Of a stretch of DNA of 64,000 nucleotides, positions 23,400 to 33,821 are shown piece by piece. Within the stretch, counting starts at the first letter, position 1, and each line of letters starts with the position of its first letter. Under the pieces are notes generated by a model. That model had not been told where the DNA came from and did no database searches. It saw nothing but the letters and a program-made list of their open reading frames with translations. The translations under genes were made by a program, and so were the position numbers. The stretch is taken from the NCBI GenBank assembly GCA_027924645.1, contig BSBN01000254.1, positions 17,616,501 through 17,680,500 on the forward strand, written 5' to 3'. Source of the DNA: Cunninghamia lanceolata (Eukaryota > Streptophyta > Pinopsida > Cupressales > Cupressaceae).

Positions 23400-23800
23400 T
23401 GCACCTTTTCCCTGTCACCTCATTTTGCACAAATTCATCCTTGACTGTAGCATTAGGCACATCGACTATTACCTTTGCTCAAACCAAGTAAGGCTTGAAT
23501 GCTTTGATAGATTTCACTAGTGCATAGGCCTATTTTTCTATGATGTCATAATTTAATTCTGCATGTTGGAGGGATTTGTTGAAGAATGAAATGGGCTGCT
23601 CATATCCCTCATCATTTTTCTGTACCATCACTACTGCAACTGTGTGAAAGGATGCAAATGAAAAAATTTGAAATGGTTTACTAAAGTCTAGAGACTTTAA
23701 AAATGGGGCTTCTTTGATTGCTTTCTTGATAGAGGCAAATGCTTCTAAAGCTTTAGCTATCCAATTTATTTTTGAATTCTTTTTCAACATTCTTGACTAG
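23400..23800 (-). pseudogene. Gypsy-A canonical RNase H (after RT)
   Basis: The domain that follows RT in Ty3/gypsy pol. The segment 23790-23530 reads FQIFSFASFHTVAVVMVQKN then PISFFNKSLQHAELNYDIIEK, the usual gypsy RNase H pattern, although the first catalytic Asp position reads as Ser or Phe here. Such loss of the active site is common where a second RNase H is present, and Gypsy-A has one upstream of RT. Confidence 0.75.
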
Positions 23801-23819
23801 GATTAACTATCTTAGCAAA

Positions 23820-25030
23820 ATTTGGTATGAATCTCCTTGCGAAATTTATCTACCCAAAGAAGGACTAAATAGCTTTGACTATTTTAGGAACAGGGATCTT
23901 ATCTATGGCATCCATCCTTTCTGGATCAATTCAGACTCCATCTTTAGACACTATATGTCCAAGCAACTTTCCTTCTGTTACTGCAAAGTGGTATTTTTTG
24001 GCATTCAAAGAAATGCCATATTCTAATGCTCTAATGAATATCTTTTCAAGGTGCATAACATGATCTTCTACCTTTTTTGAATATGCTATGAGGTCATCCC
24101 GATACACTACCATTATCACATTGATTAGATATGCAAAGGCAACATTCATTGCCCACTAAAAAGTTGTTCCAGCATTTGTTAGCCCAAATGGCATCCTGAC
24201 ATACACATATGTCCCCCAAGGGGTGGTGAAAGTTATTTTATATTGTTCAAACTCTTTAACATTTACCTGGTTATAACCAAAAAATCCATCCATCATAGAT
24301 AACAACTCACATCCTATGAAGAACATGGGAAACTTAGGGAGTGGATAGTTGTCTTTAAGGGATGAGATATTTAGATTCCTAAAATCTACACATAACCTTA
24401 TGCCACCATTCTTTTTTCTAACTGGTACCAAATTTGAAACCCACGTAGAATGTCTAATAGGCTTAATAATACCTCCCTCCCTGAGTTTCACAAGTTCTTA
24501 ATACATTTTGGGCTGCAAGGTTGGGTTTGTAGGTCTCTGTTTCTATCTAAAAGGTTTTGCATCAGGTTTGAGTGGGATTTCATGCTAAAACAAATCCTCC
24601 CTGTATGCCTTAAGGTCATCATAAGACCAAGCAAAGACATGTTTATATTTTCTCAATAGAGCAATCAGCATTTTCATGATTGTAGGGTTTATCTTTTTCC
24701 CAATATATACCCTTTTCGGTGACATTTCAGTACCCAAGTTGATTTCTTCAAGGTCTTCTTTCTTTATTGGTATCTGCTTCATAAGAGCTTGGTCATGTCC
24801 ATCAAACACCCTTTCTAGTGCCACAAGCCCCTTATCTATCTTATTAGTTTTGAGTTGGACGATCTCTTTACCAAATAAAGTTTGTTTTCCATCTACTTCT
24901 TGCACAAATGCATTGAAATCAATCTCTTGGGCCTCATATTGGTCGATACACTGTAAGAACTCTAGTAGATCAGTATCAACATTGAAAACTTGTCGATTAT
25001 AGACATTGTCTAGAATTACAGGCCTAGTTT
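23820..25030 (-). pseudogene. Gypsy-A reverse transcriptase
   Basis: Ty3/gypsy RT. Visible motifs are VPVRKKNGGIRLCVDFRNLN (~24430-24370), MPFGLTNAGTTF (~24190-24156) and the catalytic box as YRDD at 24093-24104, where Leu/Val/Met is normal before DD. GHIVSKDGV (~23960) closes the thumb-proximal part. The connector at 25030-24585 (WSYDDLKAYREDLF) precedes it. Stops lie near 24580, 24490, 24155 and 23930. It would copy element RNA into cDNA in the particle. Confidence 0.88.
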
Positions 25031-25553
25031 TAAACTCAACTTCAGTAATGCCTGCCAATGTGATATCATCCCTTTTCAACGTTATATTTTCTAAGAAGTT
25101 TGCCATTATATTTTTTGATCTATCTATCCAATTAATGGAGAAAGCGTCAAACAATTCAATATCATCCTAGACAGCATTCCTATATTGTTTCAGCCTTTTA
25201 TTCTTGGATGAATACTTCTCTCTAACCTGAGATACAATTAGTTCTAAATCTCCATACACAGTAAGGCATTTTATTTTATGCTTTATGGCAATGTTTAGTC
25301 TGATGAGAAAAGCTTCATATTCTGCCATATTATTGGTACATTCAAATGTCAACAAGAATAAGTATTTGAAATTTTTACCAGTTGGTGAGATAAACACTAC
25401 TCCTACTCCATTACCAACCTTACTACACACACCATCAAAATATATTCTCCATAATATCATGTTCATCAGTTTGGGCTTCTTGGTGCATTGGGTCAGTGTT
25501 TTATAATTCTGGTTGACCTTTTTCAATTCTAAATGTACCAAGGTCTGTATCAC
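25030..25553 (-). pseudogene. Gypsy-A additional RNase H, upstream of RT
   Basis: A full RNase H-like domain between protease and RT. Motifs: WRIYFDGVCSKVGNGVGVVF (first Asp, ~25460), NNMAEYEAF (Glu, ~25330), VYGDLELIVSQV (second Asp, ~25250), then ENI after an R..N.MA.FL segment near the end (~25100). All catalytic-type acidic positions I can identify are present, unlike the domain after RT. Additional archaeal-type RNase H domains are established in the Tat/Ogre group; the position ahead of RT is the unusual part. A stop lies at about 25165. Confidence 0.78.
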
Positions 25554-25668
25554 AAAAGAAATTTACTTGATTATGTTCAATGTGTTCTATGATGTTCTCA
25601 TACCTTGGTTCCCTACATAACTTAATTTCCTTTTCTCCTACTAGGATAGTAGCATAGGATAGATCTAA

Positions 25669-26328
25669 CTAAACATTCCCCCTTGCCATTGCAGCCCATT
25701 GTCTTGATAACAGCATCCCACAGTAAGGTGGGATATCCATTATGGTGATGTCAATCGTATAAACTGCTTCAGGATAGGTAGCTAATTTTATCTCCACATC
25801 CCTCGTAATACCTACAAGTGGGATGGATCTGTTGTCCATAGCGTAACATTTACCATATGTAGTGTCAACCCACATTCCTAATTCCTTCATGACTGCTATC
25901 GGCATGATGTTCATGGCTGCCCCTAAATCAATCATACAATTCCTCACCAACTTGTTTTTTATCAATAGGGTAGTGTAGAAAGGATCTACTTGAGATGTAG
26001 TTTTTGTCAATGTATCACCCAAATATACTTATGGAATTTTAGCAGCCTCAGTTTGAACATTATTTACTGTGATTTTAGGCTTTTCTTGTTTCCTTTTTGG
26101 TATATCTAAAATCATCTTAACCACTGTATTCCTGTATTGATCTATCTTCATCATTTCAAGAAGTGGTACTAATATTTTCACTTGAGATATTGCCTGAGCT
26201 ATATCAAACAAGGGAGTTATTGTTTGATCATCTTTTTCTGTTATGTCATTCCCCTTTTCTCCAACTGGTATTTTGTCTTTTACCTTGCCTTGCTCAATTT
26301 TTTCTGGCTCTTTTGATGTATTTTTCAT
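25669..26328 (-). pseudogene. Gypsy-A aspartic protease
   Basis: A retropepsin-like region. MIDLGAAMNIMP (~25940) matches the D[ST]GA active-site segment with the middle residue changed to Leu; a flap-like and hydrophobic tail follow (DIPPYCGMLLSRQW, ~25700). The preceding acidic and basic linker (26328-26029) separates it from gag. One stop (~26028) lies between the two segments. It would cleave the polyprotein. Confidence 0.75.
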
Positions 26329-26529
26329 ATTATTTTTATAATTTTGATCTTTTTAAAAGACACTCCCAGGTGTTCCTTGATCCACGTTGACCATCTTATT
26401 TCTTAGATTATAATTGTTCTTAGCCTATGCCACTGTAGCCATTGTAAGGTCTCTCCTTTCTTCTTCAGTAGGTTTTCTCCATTGATGGTGTGGTGGTTTA
26501 TTAGGATTATGAGTACTTTCCTTGTAGTT

Positions 26530-28534
26530 TTCCTCCTAATCCAAGAATACTTCTTGTCTTCCCATATTAACATTAAATTTTTGATTCCTTACATTGTATT
26601 CATATCCATCTTCTTCCACAGAGGAATATTCTTCATTTATCTGGTAAGGTGACATTTCCAGCATATTTATGGTATGGCCATCTCTTTCATAACCAGAAGA
26701 CATTTCTTCTTGGTGTATTGATTTGGCCACTATACAATTTTCAAGTGAATGGGGCAAATTACATACCAAGCACCATGGATTATCTTCGACCATGTGAGCC
26801 CCATTTCCTTTTAGAGGGTCAGCAGTATCCTTGCCATAACTTTGCCTTGTATTATTTTCCACAGGTCTTCCATTTTTCCAATTTGTATGATATGGCATGT
26901 CATGCAACCTTGGTCTTTCATTTCTATATGGATTGTCTTATTTGTTGGTAGGAATGTTAGGATTTTGAGGGATTCTCAAATTTTCTCTCTTACCAATTAT
27001 CCCTGCAGCCTTTTTGTTATTTTCAATGGTTAATGCTATCTTTTGTGCCTCGGCCAGAGTTTTAGGGCATCTGTTTCTGAGCTCATATCCTGTCTTTGGA
27101 TCAAAGGCTTTCAAATATATACTTAGGGCTATCGAATCATTTAGCTTGGATTTAGGTGTTATCTTATTGTGTAACTTGGTGAATCTCAAGTTAAAGTCAT
27201 AAACTTGTTCATTCTGATATTTTTGAATTGCATCAATTCATGTAGGGCAAATTCTGGGGCACACTAATTACCATACTGGGCCAAGAATTGATTATGGAAA
27301 TCTACTATGGAATCTATTGAAGCATCAGGCAATCTATTAAGCCAATCTCTTGCTTCATCTATGAGAGATATCATGAACTATCTCATCTTTATATCTTCAT
27401 AATCCATGCCAATATCTTGTATAAAGGCATTAAAACACCTAACATGTTCCTCAGCTGATACTTCACTATTTCTAGTAAATTTGGGGATTATGTTTCTCCA
27501 ACTATTATCCATAGGGTATGGGTATAATTGATATCCTGTTAAGTCAAACTATCTACTCATGCCCATGAGGTTTTGTGGAGGTATATTCATTGGTGGTGGA
27601 TTGGGGTAATACTGATATCCATATGGAGGCTGATGGTAAGCATGTTGTTGTATGGGTTGTTGAGGGTGTATGTTCTGAGGTGGAATATGCTGGGGTGGTA
27701 TATGTTGTTGATGTTATGGAATGCCATGATAACTTGGAGGTGGGTGATATTGGGGGATACCTCTAGTATTTGGCATTTGGGATCTCTGTGATGGCATGCT
27801 ATATTGAGTGTGTTGCCTTGAATTTCCTCCTGCATTAGGAGGCATTCTTGAAGTACTCAGAGTAGTTGTATTATGAGATATCCCATGTGAACTGGCATTA
27901 TTACTTTGTTTTTGTGGAGGGACATATTTTGGAGGTTTTTTTGTCTGGATATTTAATTGTATCATTTGTCAGTTTATCTCATGGCTTTCCTATATCATTT
28001 TTTGTCTCCTCCTAAGCTACTGCCTTTGCCACTCCAAATGTATTTCAATTTCTTGGTTTCTCATAGCATCAAAATCAGCAATATGGTCTACAGACCCCTT
28101 TTGGTTTTCTTCTACCTATTGTGATAAAAATCCCCTATCAGGGTCTGCATGTTTCTACCCCCTTCCTGATTCAACCTTTCCTCAAATTTAGTTGCTTCTT
28201 GAGAATCTGTCTTGTAACTAAGGATATTATCATTTGTATTGGTCTTTTCAGGAGGTGTTAAGGGATTTCTACCATCATTGTATACTGGGGAGTTGAACAC
28301 TGTAAAAGGTTGTTCTGATGTGTTTATACTATCTTCAAGTTGTTTGGGTACTACTTCACCCTTATTAGCATTGTTCTTTCCTCGAGGAGGTCCCTTCTTG
28401 TCTATGAATCTAACATTATTTTTATTGGGGAATTCTTGATGCATAGATCTCCTTCCATTCATGTTTGATGATACAGTATATCTTTGATCTCTATCATCTA
28501 TTTTTTCTGATCTAACATTTATTTCACTAGTCAT
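26530..28534 (-). pseudogene. Gypsy-A gag
   Basis: The N-terminal frame 28534-28112 is charged and low in complexity. A Pro/Gln/His-rich part (27965-27590) follows in another frame, then the retrotransposon gag domain, traceable at about 27520-26940 (EEHVRCFNAFIQDIGMDYED, then FDPKTGYELRNRCPKTLAEA). A zinc knuckle CLVCNLPHSLENC (~26770) has three rather than four residues between Cys and His. Several stops and frame changes. The region 28535-28660 between primer site and gag has no gene. Confidence 0.78.
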
Positions 28535-28660
28535 AAAATTTTAGAGTCACCACCTACCTCTTCGTAGGAAAATGATTGCAGTTCTTACCAGTAGAGTCTT
28601 AGCTATGTTATGATATTTTGAGATAACTCTATGATGGAAGGTTGAGGTTCAACTTGGGCT

Positions 28661-28683
28661 TATTCCTAGTAGAGTCACTAATT
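28661..28683 (-). promoter_or_regulatory. Gypsy-A primer-binding site
   Basis: On the minus strand the 5' LTR ends AACCAACA and is followed by ATTAGTGACTCTACTAGGAA. Its form and position fit a gypsy primer-binding site (compare the common GTGACTCT-CT-GGGA pattern), somewhat mutated. I cannot assign the tRNA with certainty. Confidence 0.6.
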
Positions 28684-29647
28684 TGTTGGTTCTCAAAAAC
28701 ATAGGCTTCAGGCCACAAGAGGTTGCCAATCTCTTGATATGTTTTTGGTCAACAAGACAGGGTTTGTGTGATAGGGACCCATTCTCTTTTGGCTCTGCCA
28801 GAGCTATGTGGGTATACCTATGTAAATGAGGTAGACTTAAATTATGTGTTTCCTAATCTAGCAATCTATCCACAATGGCAATTAGAAATGGAAAGATATA
28901 GTTCTAATTTGGTATAAATTGTATAAGCAATAACAAGGTAAATCCTATGTTTAATTGATAAAAAGTTTTAAGTAAAATAAAATGGGTGAGACCAGTGCCT
29001 TGTTGGGTAAATGGAGTCAAATGAAAATCTGAGATGAGTGTCTTATATTTGGTAGTAATTCTAACTATTTGGCACACTAATATTGGTTAATAACTTGTAT
29101 AAACGTGCAAGGAAATAGTTGATAGACCCTTCTTAATAATCCAACTGACACAACCAGGTTACTTGTAATTTATCAAAAAGATTTTTAATCCCTACCTGAA
29201 GGAACCAATTGAATAAATCAAACAAGAACAATAGATGATATCAACTTGGAGATAGAATGCCAACCCTAATTATGTGGTTCTTCTTACTGATCCAATTAAT
29301 ACTCCCAGATTACTGTGATTGACTAGAATGATTTAATTCCTTTGAGGAAACCAATTAATCATATCACACAAATACAGCAAATGTGCATTGATAAATTGAG
29401 TATATACTTGATATATCAATTTTAATAATAAGGAAGCACTAAAATGGAGACAACCAAATAATTGACTAACTTCAACAAATAATTAATACCAATATGGCGT
29501 CACAAAATCAAAGATTTTCAATTAACTTCTTCAAAGTTATTCTTGCAATATGGTCTTTGAGTTTGTGAATATTATGGAACCTTTCTACTATCTGCCACTA
29601 CTCGCTTCTCCTCCCCCTCTCTTTTTTTATCGGGTCTTGGTCTCTCT

Positions 29648-29654
29648 TTTTATA
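29648..29654 (-). promoter_or_regulatory. Gypsy-A LTR TATA box
   Basis: TATAAAA on the minus strand, conserved with 9958-9964 in the other LTR, and followed by a GA-rich stretch. It puts transcription start about 930-960 bases before the LTR end, so the accessory frame lies in U3. Confidence 0.55.
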
Positions 29655-30034
29655 GGAGAGGAAAACAAGATTTAGATCCATTATAACATAAAAGACAACT
29701 ATTTATAACTATTAAGAAAACACTTTTAAACTAACAAGATTTAAGAAAATATTTTTAATTCAAAAGACCAATCCATTATTCACCAAGTAGAAACCTGTGA
29801 CCAATCAAGGCCTGAGCAAGGCATTCTATTTTCTAATGTGGTATCTCCTCTTCACATTCAATCCTCTTCAGAACCCAAATATGTTTCCTGCATTCACTTA
29901 TTTTCAGATCACTAGGCTACTTAAATTCATGTGCAGCTACAAAGCTTACAAGATGGATTTTCCATCTGTTGTCCACAAGGTTCTTGATGTCCACCACAAA
30001 CTTTGTGTATCCATTGTCCAACATGATAATTCTA

Positions 30035-33000
30035 TCAAACAGACTTATGGAACTTAGTGAGTTTAATTTCCCCATCATTCTGTACATGTGTCAAACATTT
30101 AGGAATCATCTGATCAAACTCTTCTCTCCATTCATCTACACCCTTCAATTGGTTATCATCTTTGAGGACGGATGGGCTGAAATAGCATTTGATGGAGTCA
30201 AATGTACTCCTCTTATCTTCCACTTTCTTTTTTGTATCTACCAAATACTGATACTCCTCAATTATGCTTTTCACCATTTCTTGTGTAGGCTTGAGCCTTG
30301 ATGGGGCATCTAGATCTCTATGTGTGGCTTTGCATAAAGTAGTCAGTATATGGAAGGTAGGTTGCCATCTCTTTTGAAGCTTTTCAAGAATGGAAGAATT
30401 AGTGTTTATCTGTTCCAGAGCTTTGATCAGATTGTTGAATTGTTCATGTACCCCATTTATTTTGTCTTTCAATATATCAACTATGTGCTTTAATATCCTA
30501 CTCAGCATCTCTATGATGCAATTTTTGACATCTTCCTCATTATGCTTTTTCAACTAATCAATTTCCTCTTTCATTTGTTGGATCTAAGGATCCTCTGTAT
30601 GGACTGGTGGGTGATAGGCAATTAATTCATCTCCCCTTACTATGGTGGCTTGTTACAACTGTTGTTTCATTTTTTTATTCTCAATGAATAATTTGTTCAC
30701 CTCATCATTAGATAGCTTTAACCTTTTCTCATATTCATTAATTTTATTTTCCTTGTTTTCTACCACATCTCTAGTGAACATTGCAAAATGCATGGTTATG
30801 GTGGTAGCTTCAATAGGAGTTGTGTCTCTCATAGTTCTAATCATGGCTGACCCCCTCATTTCTTGTACTACATCAAGGAGCCGAGGCTTCCTTGTGTTCT
30901 TCTGCTTTGTCCATTGGGCAAGTGTTTGGGTAGTAGGGTTATACCCTACTCCTGAGACACCTTCCTCCGAATCAAATTCTACAACTAACATGGGGTCATC
31001 TTGTGCTCTGATCTGATCTAAAAGAAACATTTTGGACAACTCCATCCATAGTATAATCAACATATCACTTTTCAACACCATTTCTCTTGCCTCCTAGGGA
31101 GTGTCAGTAATATTATCAATATTTAATTCTGCAAATGTCCGAGCCTAGATCTTAGCCTGTTTTGACTCATCAACTCCTATAAGATTAATCTTCAACTTTT
31201 CATTAAATTATTTTATTTTCATTTTGATCCAGAAATCTCTTAACTCATTGATGTGTATAAAATTATCATCCTTTATGAATCTTAGAGAGGCCACTACCCT
31301 CTCATCCTCTTGAATCTCATCAGTTCCCTCCTCTGACAGCCTGACCTTTGGATCAGGAGGCTTTTGACTTTTTTGTTGTTCCGCTGCCTCTTTCAGTTCA
31401 GTCAAGGCCAAGATTGCTTCTTGTTCTTCATCATCACTTGAATCATATTCCACTAATGGCTCCATCTTCTTTTTTTTGGCCTGTGGCTCATGAGTGGGAG
31501 ATGGAGGGTATGGACATGTAGGTGATGGGGGTGATATCTAAGATGTGGATGTTTCATGTGGTGGTTGGTGGGGTGTGGACAATGGAATGAGTCCCTCATC
31601 TTGGGCCATTTTGTATAATTCATCAAATTTACTCAAAATCATTTGCATTCTTTTTAGAAGGTTGGGTTCGTCTACAAAAAAGCCTTTGAAGCTTCTATCT
31701 TTTTCCTTTTGATTTTCCCACCTCATCATTGTATTCCACCTTTTTCTAGCTTGCATTACAACAGCAAAATACACCAAATTCCTTATAACATCCTCTCAAG
31801 AATATAATTCATGTGAAATAACCTTCTTCATCAATAGGGTTCTTCTGATCATATTGACGTGACCCTATGGGTCACATACTCTTTCTGTTCCAGGTTTGAG
31901 GGAGTAATTGACCCTTATAAACCTCTACACTTCTTTGACCATACCTAACACAATGGCCAACTCTTCAAACATAGTCAAGTCAGGCAAAAATGTGCCTTTC
32001 CTCTGATTTCTCATCAAGTCATGTTCCATCTAAAGTATTTGCCACATAAACTCCAAGAAACACACTCTTGTACGTACAAACTTAGGTAAAATGTGTGGTG
32101 CTTGGTTGCACCCATATACTCTGATAATAGTGTGTTGTGGTAGAAGGAACCAATCAGTATAATTATGAGTATAGCCTTGGTCTGGCCCATACTGTATAGG
32201 CCTCATTACCTTCTTCAATAACTCAAGCATTCTTGGTGTTGGGTAACCAAGAGCAGCAATCAATCTGACAGCAAAATCATCTCGAAACACTACAAAATCA
32301 CTTTTTGTACACCTGCTATCCCAAATGTAGCACCAGTTTTGCACAAGGAGTCTAACTCCTCTTTCTTGTGTACACAATTGCATCCTTGTAGTCCAATTCA
32401 TTTCATTCTGATACATAATTGACACAATAAAGAATATTTTCTAAAAGTAATAGGGGCCTTGGCTTCCGTAACTTGTAGCAAACCTTCATGTACTTGTTCT
32501 TCAATCACATATGAAAAATTAAATTCTACATTTGACTCAGAATGTTGAATTATCATAATCATTCTCATCAACCCTATTTGCATTTGCTCCTCTGCATCTA
32601 TCCCCAAAACTTGACACAACGCATAATAGGTATTCTTGAAATAAACTTGGAATTCAAAAAATTGGAAAGGTTCCATTTTGGAAGAAGGAATAGAGAGACT
32701 TCTATTATCATCACCCCTCTTCATGTGTAAGGGGAGCTCATCACTTCGATATGTTCTCCTCAACATCTTATATTCTTTCTCCAGTTTCACTAAGTTCACC
32801 TCTGTTACAACTTGTTTATTGAGGTTGAAACATTTGATAATGACATCTCTATTGATATCCACTAAGCACTCACCATTTGGAAGCCTCACAATTTTGGTTG
32901 GGGCATGGTAACTATGGGCAAGGGCTTTAATTAGCTCAATGTCAATGAAAATATTAGGAACAATTAATTTAGCCAAATCTAGGGCCCATGGGTTTGATGC

Positions 33001-33222
33001 TGCTTCCTGGTCATTCCTTTTTAGATAAAAGTACCAGTAGAGGTTTCATCTTGAAAGAGGTACATAGGGGTCCCTACAACCTTGAGCTAAGTCTCTAAAA
33101 ACCTTCTTAGAATCTTTGTTAATTGAGCCAGGCAATAATGAAAGCAGAGGGGATTGCAATGAAGACTTATTGGTTTTGGCTTCATCCTTCTTAGCTCCTA
33201 CATCAGTCTTTTTAGGTGCCAT
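30035..33222 (-). pseudogene. U3-encoded accessory protein of Gypsy-A, ~1,060 codons (right copy)
   Basis: I do not recognise this protein. ATG at 33222 (ACAAAATGGCACC) gives MAPKKTDVGAKKDEAKTNKS. One frame runs to about 32400, where a 4-base loss relative to the left copy shifts it; from there a single frame continues to 30035. Order: basic N-terminus; globular part 1 (~residues 50-280, with LPNGECLVDINRDVIIKCFN); globular part 2 (~280-400, with FRDDFAVRLIAALGYPTPRM); Pro/Ser/Thr linker; a KKKKM patch and acidic run (EYDSSDDEEQE); C-terminal coiled coils (EYEKRLKLSNDEVNKLFIEN). About a dozen stops. Part 1 loosely recalls 'putative plant transposon protein' domains; that is only an impression. 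Its position in U3, sense to pol, is unusual. Confidence 0.78.
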
Positions 33223-33590
33223 TTTGTGAAATTCACAAGAAATGATGAGCAGAGCTTACCTAAAAAAATTGCCTTGAAGAATCCTCTTTACTCCCATGGT
33301 TTGAGCTCCTATGTAATTTGTCTTCCGCTACTATGAGTGAGAAATCTTAATTTGTTTCATGTATTTTCAAGACCAAGATGCATTTACTTCTGGCTCATAA
33401 ATTTGCATAATTCAAATCTTCGTGTTGAGCTTAAATCTTCATATTTTGATGTTGATGTGATTGGTATGCTTTAAATAACCCAACAGCTTGATTACCGCAC
33501 TACTGTAGGTTAGGTTTTGGCCCCCTGAGATATAGCAGTATAGTGCATAGTGTGTAGTATTAACTCTTCTTACCGTCATACCATAGGTTG

Positions 33591-33650
33591 TTTGAGAATG
33601 TTCTGCGATAAGGAGGTATGTTTGAGAATGTTCTGCGATAAGGAGGTATG
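33591..33650 (+). repeat. Exact 30-bp tandem duplication in the right Gypsy-A LTR
   Basis: The 30 bases at 33591-33620 are repeated identically at 33621-33650. The left LTR has a single copy (21441-21470, one base different), so the duplication arose after insertion. Confidence 0.9.
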
Positions 33651-33821
33651 ATATGGGTATTATGAAGGCTAGCCACTGTGATAGAGGTATCACTGTAAAA
33701 GGCAAAGATGACTTTATGAATGGTAATAACATGATTTATTATGGAAAAATAAGAGTAGGAGTCATTGATACACAAATAAAACACTCAGAACTTTTATTAA
33801 AATTTTGGTTCCAACAGTAAC

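Larger units (their letters stand above)
28684..33816 (-). repeat. Gypsy-A 5' LTR (right copy)
   Basis: 5,133 bp, TGTTGG...CCAACA, flanked on the right by GTAAC. From 28684 to about 29640 it is R/U5 without genes. A minus-strand TATAAAA lies at 29648-29654 (context TATAAAAAGAGAG), matching the left copy. Upstream, U3 is about 4.1 kb and holds the accessory frame (30035-33222). The last ~590 bases (33223-33816) have no gene; they contain a 30-bp tandem duplication at 33591-33650. Confidence 0.92.
8994..33821 (-). mobile_element. Gypsy-A: giant Tat-like LTR retrotransposon with 5.1-kb LTRs
   Basis: The element is 8999-33816, flanked by GTAAC (8994-8998, 33817-33821) in the Copia-2 frame. It reads right to left: 5' LTR 28684-33816, internal gag-pol 28683-21637, 3' LTR 8999-21636. 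The 3' LTR holds the 7.5-kb LARD-1; without it the element is about 17.3 kb. Both LTRs start TGTTGG and end CCAACA. The LTRs differ by roughly 5-10% where I compared them by eye. Pol order is protease, extra RNase H, RT, RNase H, integrase. Dual RNase H domains are known in the Tat/Ogre group, so I place it there. Confidence 0.92.

Noticed and set aside
21637..28683. Inversion of the Gypsy-A internal region to explain the primer-like sequence at the left end
   Set aside because: An inversion would put a polypurine tract at the right end, but a primer-site-like sequence stands there too, so a simple inversion does not explain it.
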